A stretch of 11,384 nucleotides of DNA. Source: Patulibacter sp. GTDB taxonomy: Bacteria > Actinomycetota > Thermoleophilia > Solirubrobacterales > Solirubrobacteraceae. The notes under the pieces are model-generated. The model ran no database searches, was not told the DNA's origin, and worked only from the letters and a program-made list of their open reading frames with translations. The stretch spans positions 1-11,384 of the forward strand of contig JAVHXX010000091.1 in assembly GCA_031119595.1 (NCBI GenBank). The letters are read 5' to 3'. The translations under genes and the position numbers were made by a program. This document shows, piece after piece, positions 5,564 to 11,384 of this stretch. How positions within the stretch are numbered: the stretch's first letter is position 1; every line of letters starts with the position of its first letter.

Positions 5564-8028
5564 ACGACGTGCAGCGGACGCGTCCCTCCGGCGAGGTCTC
5601 CTCCGCCGAGGACGGCGCGTCCCTGCACGCTCCTGCCCCGCTCCCCCGACATCCCGGCCCGTCCGACGCCGCCACCACGACCAGTCCGATCTCCGGAAGC
5701 GTCACCGCCGGCGTCATCCCGGCCGCAGCCGCCGCCGCGACCGGAGGCACCGCGCCGCGCCGCGCCTGGAACCCGGTCCGCCGCGTGCCCGTCGTGCCGA
5801 TCGCCGCCGCCGGAGTGCTGCTCATCGGCAGCTGGATCACCGTCAACTACGCGATCGGCGCCTCGCGGACCGGCCGCGAGCAGGCCCGCGAACTCGCGAT
5901 CGTCGCGGCCCAGGCCGACGGCCTCTCGGACATCGGCGCGATGCTCTCGGCCCAGCCGACGAAGGCGCTCCTCGCCCGCGCCGCCGCCGTCGACCGCGAC
6001 AACTACATGCTCATCCTCGCGGCGCTCAAGACGTTGCCCGCGGACGACGAGATCGACACGCTCCGCGCCACGGCGCGCCGCCTCACGCCGGAGCTCGTGG
6101 AGCTGCAGGCCGCGATCGGCAGCGGCAACCTCTCGGCGGTCCGCGCGATCGGCCGGGCCCGCCTCCTCCCCACCCTCGACCGGCTCCGCAGCCAGAGTGC
6201 GTCGATCGCCGCGGCGCGCCTGCACCGCGCCGAGCAGATCGAGACGGTCGCCCGGATCGCCAGCGGGCTCGCGCTCTTCGGCGGCTCCGCGGGCCTCGGC
6301 CTGGTCGCGCTTCTGTTCGCCGGGCTGCGGCAGCGGTCGCTCGTGGAACGCACCCGGGCCGAGATCGAGGAACGCACCTCGACCCGCCTCGACGCGCTCG
6401 TGAGCCATGCGACCGACGCCGTCACGGTGCTCGACTCCGAGGGCCGCATCACCTGGATCTCCAGCGCCCCTGCATTCCCGCTCGCCCGCGCCCCGCAGCA
6501 GGCGATCGGCCACTTCTTCACGGACCTCATCCACCCGACCGACCGCAAGCGCGGGGCGGCGGCGTTCGCCGAGCTGCTCAGCAGCCCGGGTGCCGCGACG
6601 ACCACCCAGCTGCGGCTCGCGACGGCCCAGGGCGCGCAGCGGCCCGTCGAGATCCGCGGGGAGAACCGCCTCGGCGACCCGGCGATCGAGGGGGTCATCC
6701 TCACGATCCACGACGTCAGCGAGCGCACGCTCCTCGAGGACCAGCTCGAACGGCTCGCCTCCCGCGATCCGGTCACCGGGCTCGCGAACCGCGCGCAGCT
6801 CGAGGCGCATCTCGGCAACGCCGTCACGCGGCGCAACCGCCGTGGTGGGTTCGCGGCGCTGCTGCTCGTCGACCTCGACGACTTCCGCGCCGTCAGCGAC
6901 ACCCTCGGCCACGACGCCGGCGACGAACTCCTCCGCCACGCGGCCCGCCGCCTCGAGCAGACCGCGGGCGACGGCGACCTCGTGGCGCGTCTCGACGGCG
7001 ACACCTTCGCCGTCCTCCTCGACGACCTGCGGTCCGTCGGCAACGGCCAGAGCCGCGCCGCCGCGATCCTGTCCGGGCTGCGCGGCAACGCCTCGGTGAC
7101 CGGCGGCCACTCGGTCGACCTCGACGCCCACGCGGGCCTCGCGTTCGGCGCCGTCGACCTGCCGGCCCGCGAGATCATCCGTCACGCCGACATCGCCCTG
7201 CTCGAGGCGAAGGCCGGCGGCGTCAAGGACGTCGTGTCGTTCACGGACCAGATGCGCCACAAGGTCACCCAGCGCGTCGCCCTCACCGGTGACCTGCGCC
7301 GCGCGACCGAGCGTGACGAGTTCGAGGTCGACTACCAGCCGATCGTGGACCTGCAGACCGGCCGCACCGTCGGGGTCGAGGCGCTCGCCCGCTGGACCCA
7401 CCCCCATCGTGGTCGCATGGCGCCGGGCGGGTTCATCGACCTCGCCGAGCAGACCGGCCTCATCCGCCCGCTCGGTGAGCTCGTGCTCCGGCAGTCGTGC
7501 CGGGAGATCGCCGAGCTCCTCACCCGCGACGCGGACGCCCTCTCGTACGTGAGCGTGAACATCTCCCCGCGACAGCTCGAGGACCCGGACATCACCCAGG
7601 TGGTGCTGTCGGCCCTGCAGGACGCGAACCTCGCGCCGCACCACCTCATGCTCGAGCTCACGGAGCGCAGCATCGCCACGGACCCCGAGCGGCTGGTGCA
7701 GCGCCTCATCGAGCTGCGCGCGCTCGGCATCCAGATCGCCCTCGACGACTTCGGCTCCGGCTACTCGTTCATGTCGTTCCTCGAGGACTACCCGCTCGAC
7801 GCCCTCAAGATCGACCGTTCGCTCTCGAAGTCGATGGCCGACCGCACCGACGCCGCCCTCCTCCTGCGCGGCATCGTCGAGATCAGCGCGAACGCCGGCA
7901 TGAAGGTGATCGTCGAGGGCATCGAGACCGCCGCACAGCAGCAGCGCGCCGCCGAGCTCGGCATCGAGCTCGGCCAGGGCTACCTGTTCGCGCGCCCGAC
8001 GAAGCTGTCGGCGCTCGAGTTCATCTGA
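5560..8028 (+). CDS. Membrane-anchored PAS-GGDEF-EAL protein, probable c-di-GMP phosphodiesterase
   Basis: This 822-aa protein has a ~75-residue disordered N terminus, TM1 (about 78-99), a ~130-residue helical extracytoplasmic sensor, TM2 (about 233-256), a PAS domain (about 283-388), a GGDEF domain (from Asp403 in RDPVTGLANR) and an EAL domain (about 575-820). The cyclase signature is DGDTF (479-483) in place of GGDEF, so the key Glu is Thr, and no RxxD inhibitory site precedes it. Diguanylate cyclase activity is therefore unlikely. The phosphodiesterase site is complete: Glu607 of EAL, Asn667, Glu699/Glu702 of ELTE, Asp729/Asp730 of DDFGSGY, Lys750 and Asp752 of LKID, Glu786 of VEGIET and Gln806 of QGY. 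It should hydrolyse c-di-GMP to pGpG at the inner face of the membrane, with the GGDEF domain perhaps acting as a GTP sensor. GTG 5560 is coupled to the upstream 160-aa gene; its last 8 bp overlap the convergent gene. Confidence 0.93.
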   Translation: MNDVQRTRPSGEVSSAEDGASLHAPAPLPRHPGPSDAATTTSPISGSVTAGVIPAAAAAATGGTAPRRAWNPVRRVPVVPIAAAGVLLIGSWITVNYAIGASRTGREQARELAIVAAQADGLSDIGAMLSAQPTKALLARAAAVDRDNYMLILAALKTLPADDEIDTLRATARRLTPELVELQAAIGSGNLSAVRAIGRARLLPTLDRLRSQSASIAAARLHRAEQIETVARIASGLALFGGSAGLGLVALLFAGLRQRSLVERTRAEIEERTSTRLDALVSHATDAVTVLDSEGRITWISSAPAFPLARAPQQAIGHFFTDLIHPTDRKRGAAAFAELLSSPGAATTTQLRLATAQGAQRPVEIRGENRLGDPAIEGVILTIHDVSERTLLEDQLERLASRDPVTGLANRAQLEAHLGNAVTRRNRRGGFAALLLVDLDDFRAVSDTLGHDAGDELLRHAARRLEQTAGDGDLVARLDGDTFAVLLDDLRSVGNGQSRAAAILSGLRGNASVTGGHSVDLDAHAGLAFGAVDLPAREIIRHADIALLEAKAGGVKDVVSFTDQMRHKVTQRVALTGDLRRATERDEFEVDYQPIVDLQTGRTVGVEALARWTHPHRGRMAPGGFIDLAEQTGLIRPLGELVLRQSCREIAELLTRDADALSYVSVNISPRQLEDPDITQVVLSALQDANLAPHHLMLELTERSIATDPERLVQRLIELRALGIQIALDDFGSGYSFMSFLEDYPLDALKIDRSLSKSMADRTDAALLLRGIVEISANAGMKVIVEGIETAAQQQRAAELGIELGQGYLFARPTKLSALEFI

Positions 8029-8503
8029 GCCGCGCGCGGCGAGGCCGGCCGCGGTTCGCGGCCCAGCCGGCCGCGATCATGGACGCCGACACCGCGACGC
8101 CGACGGCGATCGGGATCCACACGGCCGTGTGGCGCGGCACGATCCAGAGCGCCGCGCCGAGCATGATCGGCGGGACCGCCAGGGGGTCGGGGAGCGATCC
8201 GCGCCGGGCCGCCGGGCGCGCGACCTGCGCCACGGCGGCGCCGAGCAGCGGCACGAACGTCGCCGCGGAAACCCATCCCATCGTGGCCCCCCGGTGGTCG
8301 CCGACGGCGAGGGCCATGACGACCGCCAGCAGCACGACCTCGACCAGCTGGCGTTCGGCGCTGCGCGGTGGCGAGGTGCCGGGTGCCTCCTCGGCCAGGC
8401 CGAAATAGACCAGGGTCTTCCGGACGCCGGAGCGCAGACGGCCCTCACGGACGGGTTCCACCGGATGGTCGGCATCGACGGGCACGACGGAGACGCTACG
8501 CAC
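8021..8503 (-). CDS. Small integral membrane protein of unknown function
   Basis: This 160-aa protein has a polar N-terminal ~50 residues, then three to four hydrophobic segments: LVEVVLLAVVMALAV (about 53-67), WVSAATFVPLLGAAVAQV (about 77-94), LAVPPIMLGAALWIVP (about 108-123) and VWIPIAVGVAVSASMIAAGW (about 128-147). The tail is short and Arg-rich and should lie in the cytoplasm. I recognise no family or functional motif. The GTG at 8503 has no Shine-Dalgarno and no nearby TANNNT, so the start is uncertain; translation may begin further in. The stop overlaps the tail of the GGDEF-EAL gene by 8 bp from the opposite strand. The large repeat-protein gene ends 43 bp upstream on the same strand, with a candidate terminator between them. 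The hydrophobic pattern and codon use make it more likely real than a shadow. Confidence 0.65.
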   Translation of the reverse strand: MRSVSVVPVDADHPVEPVREGRLRSGVRKTLVYFGLAEEAPGTSPPRSAERQLVEVVLLAVVMALAVGDHRGATMGWVSAATFVPLLGAAVAQVARPAARRGSLPDPLAVPPIMLGAALWIVPRHTAVWIPIAVGVAVSASMIAAGWAANRGRPRRARLR

Positions 8504-8512
8504 CGGTCGGCG

Positions 8513-8535
8513 GCGCGGGCCGGTCAGACCCGCGC
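8513..8535 (-). terminator. Candidate terminator hairpin after the repeat-protein gene
   Basis: GCGCGGG (8513-8519) and CCCGCGC (8529-8535) are perfect 7-bp inverted arms around a 9-nt loop. The element starts about 12 nt past the repeat-protein stop codon in a 43-bp spacer. There is no U tract, as is common for actinobacterial terminators. It could also stop readthrough into the small membrane protein gene. Confidence 0.38.
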
Positions 8536-8546
8536 GAGTCGCCCGC

Positions 8547-11384
8547 CTACTTCGACGCGATCTTCGTCGTGATCTTCACGGCGGTCGCCGTGCCCTTGCC
8601 GTCGGTCATGGTGACCGCGGGCTTCAGGAGCGTCGCGAGGAGCTTCTTCTTCTTGGCCTTCGAGGTCTTCTTGTCGTTCAGGACCCGGCGGACCTTGTAG
8701 TTGATCTTGATGGCCTTGTTCGGCAGCTTGAACTTCACCTTCGTGACGAGCGTGCCCGGCACCACCGGGCGGATCGAGATCGCGAGGCGGCGCTCGCCGT
8801 TCACGATCACCGTCTTGGCCTTCGCGCCCGTCAGGGCCAGCTTCACGAGCTTGCTGGCCTTCTTCTGGAAGATCGCGCCCTTCGGCATCTTCAGCACGAT
8901 CCGCGAGATGCCGTTCGGGTTCGACAGGGCGAAGGTCAGGCCCGAGGCACCCGCGAGGGTCGGACGGAACGTCGCCGAGGCCAAGGCCTGTACCGACGTG
9001 CTCTCCGTCGCCTGCGATGCGGTGTTGCCGTTGCAGCTCACCGGGATCGCCATCGTCTTCGACGCGCCGTGCTGCGCCGTCAGGACGGCGTCGGTCTTCA
9101 GGTTCGGGACGCCACAGATCTCCTTGCCGAGCTGCAGCACGCCGGTCGATCCGCCGTTGAACACGAGCGTCATCTGCGAGATCGGCGTGTCCGGGAGGCC
9201 GTCGAAGCTCGCGACGATCCGGCCGCTGCTGAGGCTCGACTGGCCGATGATGTCGAAGGCGATCTGGTCACGGACGTGGATCGCGAGCCCCGGCAGCGAC
9301 TGCCCGGGCACCTTCACCATGTAGATGGTCGCGTCGACCGGCTCCGGCAGGGCCGAGGTCTTGATCACGGCCGCGCCGATCTTCGAGGAGTCCGGGCAGC
9401 CGCCGGCGATCGCCTGCGCAGCGCTCGGGCACGAGCGGGCGTTCACGTTCGTGAGGTCGACCGCGACGCCGTCCGGCAGGGTCACGACCGCCTTGCGCAG
9501 GTTGCCCTGGCCCTCGGTCTGCGAGATCACGGTGGCGATGGTCGGGTGCCCCTTGACCTTCATGTCCGCAGCCGCGCCGCTGAAGCTCACGTCGAAGCGC
9601 GGCCGCCAGTTGAGGGCGCCGCATCCGGTCGCCGCGTACGCCGCGCTCCCGGTCGCCGAGCCGCCCTGCGCCGAGCCGAAGCTGGCCGCCGCGGCCTGGT
9701 CGCCGCACGTCGTCGCGTTGAGGATCATGCCCGGCTTGTCGATCGTGATCCCGAGTTCGCTGATGTCGAGCGGGATGCCCTGCACGCGCGTCGGGATGCT
9801 CGACGCGATGATCGCGAGGCGCAGGTCGTTGCCGGTGAGGTTGATCTGGGCCATCGTCACCACGGTGCCGAGGTCGATCGGGCCGACCTTCGCGGGCAGC
9901 GCGAACATGAGTCCGGCGAGCGACCCGTCGTAGCCCTCGGTGAGGTAGGCCGTGCCGCTCACCGCGTACGGCGCCGTCGCGACCCCGACCTTCGCGGTCA
10001 CGTGCCCGATCGCCGAGGCATCGGGGCAGCTCCCGGCGCGGGCAGCGTCGAGGGCGCACTTCGGGGCGACGGTGAGGCGGCCGAGGAGCCCGGGCGGCAT
10101 GACGAGGTTCAGCGCGCTGAGCTCCTGCTGCCGGGCCGGCACCGAGATCGTGGTGCCGAGGGCGGTGTCCGCGCCCGCCTGGCTCGTGGACACGCCCATC
10201 GACAGCGACGGCGAGAACGCGCCGGCGTCGGGGCAGTCCTGGTCGAGGGTGAGCTGGCCGGTCGCGTCGGTCGCCGCGCCGCCGTAGCGGAGGATGTTCA
10301 CGGCCGCCCCGAACTGACCGCACGTGCGCGGCAGGCTGAGCACCGGTGCGTCGCCGCCGCGGAGCGCGAGGTCGATGCCGGAGACCTGGACCTGCGGGAG
10401 TCCGTCGAAGACCGCCGTGAGGCGACCGGTCGTCGCGTCGACGTCGAGGGTGCCGACGAGCTTCACGCGCAGTGACGGGTAGTCCGCAGCCTTCGCCTGG
10501 AGGTAGATGCCCGCGAAGTGCCCGCCGGCTTTCTCGCCGAGGTAGGCGTCGCCGGTGAGCGTGCCGACCATCGGGCTCGAGATCGTGACCGAGCCGATGT
10601 CCGCGCCGGCCGGGCAGGCAGCGTCGGTGGTGATGTCACCGGCGTCGAACTGCTGCGCCGTGCACTGCGCGAGGTCACCGCGGGCGCCGGCCGAGGGCGA
10701 CAGCGAGAGGCCCTCCGGCATCGTGACCGTGACGGTCTTCATCGCGTCGAGCGGTGCGCCCGAATCGGCCGAGGCGCGGATCGAGGTGGTCACGGCGCTC
10801 GCGATGAGCGGCGAGGCCGGCGCCGCGCTGTACGCGAGCGACGCGTTGAGCTTGAGCTGGTCGCAGGAGTCCGTGGTGAGCGGCGCCTGGAGGTTGACGG
10901 AGCCGCCCTGCGCCGAGCCGAGCGTGGTGGTGCTCGTGGCCGGCGTGCAGCTCACGGGGTTGACCATGAAGCCCGGCTTGTCGATCGCGAGCGCGAGGTG
11001 GTGCAGGTCCAGGCGGACGCCCTTCACCTTCGTCGGGATCGACGGCGCCGAGACGGTCAGGCCGTAGTCGCCCCGCAGCTTGAGGTCGGCGAGGGTGACG
11101 ACGTGGCCGAGGTCGATCGGGCCGACCTTCGCGGGCAGGTCGATCGCGAGGCGGGCGATCGAGCGGTCGTCGCCCTTGACGAGATAGACGTTGCCGTCGA
11201 CCGGGAACGGCGCCGACGCGACGCCGACCTGGGCGCTCACGGTGCCGATCTTCGACGCGGCATCGCAGGTGGAGGCGTTCGCCGCGGCCACCGTGCAGGC
11301 CGGGATCGAGCTGATCGTGCCGAGCAGCCCGGCCGGCAGCACGAGGTTCAACGAGCTGAGCTCCTGCTGCTTCGCGGGGACGTC
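8547..11384 (-). CDS. Large secreted-type repeat protein, C-terminal 945 residues (5' end beyond the window)
   Basis: The frame is open to the right edge. The first residues (DVPAKQQELSS) align with ISVPARQQELSA of the second repeat, so the gene starts outside and a signal peptide cannot be seen. Five modules of about 200 residues follow in the order A-B-A-B-C. A and B modules open with a beta strand and Pro-x-Gly-Leu/Val (LVLPAGLLG, VTMPEGLSL, LVMPPGLLG, VTLPDGVAV), and each holds two Cys pairs. The last module (IVLKMPKGAIF) has no Cys and runs into a Lys-rich tail ending KIASK. A repeats share LPAKVGPIDLG and GSAQGGS; B repeats share FDGLP. Cys pairing, Thr/Ser/Val-rich beta composition and absence of internal membrane segments suggest an exported protein. 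There is no LPxTG or C-terminal anchor. It resembles uncharacterised repeat proteins of Solirubrobacterales; adhesion or envelope structure is a guess. Confidence 0.85.
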   Translation of the reverse strand, partial: DVPAKQQELSSLNLVLPAGLLGTISSIPACTVAAANASTCDAASKIGTVSAQVGVASAPFPVDGNVYLVKGDDRSIARLAIDLPAKVGPIDLGHVVTLADLKLRGDYGLTVSAPSIPTKVKGVRLDLHHLALAIDKPGFMVNPVSCTPATSTTTLGSAQGGSVNLQAPLTTDSCDQLKLNASLAYSAAPASPLIASAVTTSIRASADSGAPLDAMKTVTVTMPEGLSLSPSAGARGDLAQCTAQQFDAGDITTDAACPAGADIGSVTISSPMVGTLTGDAYLGEKAGGHFAGIYLQAKAADYPSLRVKLVGTLDVDATTGRLTAVFDGLPQVQVSGIDLALRGGDAPVLSLPRTCGQFGAAVNILRYGGAATDATGQLTLDQDCPDAGAFSPSLSMGVSTSQAGADTALGTTISVPARQQELSALNLVMPPGLLGRLTVAPKCALDAARAGSCPDASAIGHVTAKVGVATAPYAVSGTAYLTEGYDGSLAGLMFALPAKVGPIDLGTVVTMAQINLTGNDLRLAIIASSIPTRVQGIPLDISELGITIDKPGMILNATTCGDQAAAASFGSAQGGSATGSAAYAATGCGALNWRPRFDVSFSGAAADMKVKGHPTIATVISQTEGQGNLRKAVVTLPDGVAVDLTNVNARSCPSAAQAIAGGCPDSSKIGAAVIKTSALPEPVDATIYMVKVPGQSLPGLAIHVRDQIAFDIIGQSSLSSGRIVASFDGLPDTPISQMTLVFNGGSTGVLQLGKEICGVPNLKTDAVLTAQHGASKTMAIPVSCNGNTASQATESTSVQALASATFRPTLAGASGLTFALSNPNGISRIVLKMPKGAIFQKKASKLVKLALTGAKAKTVIVNGERRLAISIRPVVPGTLVTKVKFKLPNKAIKINYKVRRVLNDKKTSKAKKKKLLATLLKPAVTMTDGKGTATAVKITTKIASK
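8931..10142 (-). repeat. Second A-B repeat unit in the large secreted-type protein
   Basis: The unit runs from VPARQQEL to the end of the second B module. Its B-module Met/Leu-Pro anchor (codon at 9479) is 621 nt from its A-module anchor (10100), and the final C module follows 591 nt later (8888). The Cys pairs are C-x9-C and C-x10-C in the early part of each module, plus a wider pair later. It is clearly diverged from unit 1, so the duplication is old. Confidence 0.75.
10143..11384 (-). repeat. First A-B repeat unit in the large secreted-type protein, may continue past the edge
   Basis: Matching points in the two units are 1239 nt apart for the A module (11339 to 10100) and 1242 nt apart for the B module (10721 to 9479), that is 413-414 codons. 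Shared blocks include SIPTKVKG/SIPTRVQG, IDKPG and GSAQGGS. More copies may lie to the right of the window. Confidence 0.75.

Noticed and set aside
5545..7644. Minus-strand 699-codon open frame opposite the GGDEF-EAL gene
   Set aside because: The real protein on the plus strand has intact domain motifs. The antisense product is a Glu/Arg/Val-rich shadow and ends inside the coupled gene junction.
9069..10475. Plus-strand 468-codon open frame inside the repeat protein
   Set aside because: It is an antisense shadow of a repetitive gene, composed almost entirely of Arg, Asp, Val, Glu and His, with no recognisable ribosome site.
1..11384. CRISPR array, tRNA/rRNA genes, insertion sequences, prophage or toxin-antitoxin genes
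   Set aside because: Reading both strands showed no spaced short direct repeats, no cloverleaf or rRNA-like segments, no transposase or integrase motifs and no terminal inverted repeats flanking genes.

Overview
The window is very GC-rich DNA (about 70% by eye) with strong G/C preference at third codon positions, frequent GTG starts, and two genes whose start codons sit directly behind TANNNT -10 boxes, as in leaderless mRNAs. This fits a high-GC actinobacterium. The very large, Cys-paired repeat protein at the right end resembles secreted proteins I know from Thermoleophilia (Solirubrobacterales such as Conexibacter and Patulibacter), so I favour that class. This is an inference that a 16S or marker-gene search should test.

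Layout, left to right. Positions 3-728 and 811-1713 (+) are two tandem genes for zinc-dependent hydrolases of the PhlG (2,4-diacetylphloroglucinol hydrolase) family. They are about two thirds identical by eye, and the first is cut by the left edge. A 9-codon leader ORF with a perfect Shine-Dalgarno overlaps the second gene's start as GTGA. Convergent to them lies polyphosphate kinase ppk1 (1751-4000, -), with all recognised catalytic residues. Upstream of it on the same strand is a RimJ/RimL-type GNAT acetyltransferase (4152-4784, -). A divergent intergenic region of about 300 bp (4785-5080) is less GC-rich, holds a pyrimidine tract and a 19-bp interrupted palindrome, and separates the acetyltransferase from a two-gene + strand unit. 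That unit is an unrecognised 160-aa protein (5081-5563) whose stop overlaps the start of a membrane-anchored PAS-GGDEF-EAL protein (5560-8028). Its GGDEF signature is degenerate (DGDTF), while every EAL catalytic residue is kept, so it is probably a c-di-GMP phosphodiesterase. A small integral membrane protein (8021-8503, -) converges on it with an 8-bp tail overlap. The right end (8547-11384, -) is the C-terminal 945 residues of a secreted-looking protein with an A-B-A-B-C arrangement of ~200-residue modules.

The genes do not form one pathway. Recognisable units are (1) the PhlG-like pair, probably acting on acylated phenolic or other C-C bond substrates; (2) ppk1, making polyphosphate from ATP; (3) the coupled 160-aa protein and c-di-GMP enzyme; and (4) the large surface or secreted repeat protein. 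No CRISPR array, tRNA, rRNA, transposase or phage gene was seen. The most notable items are the leader peptide before the second PhlG-like gene, the degenerate-GGDEF/intact-EAL enzyme coupled to an unknown partner, and the duplicated Cys-paired repeat protein.
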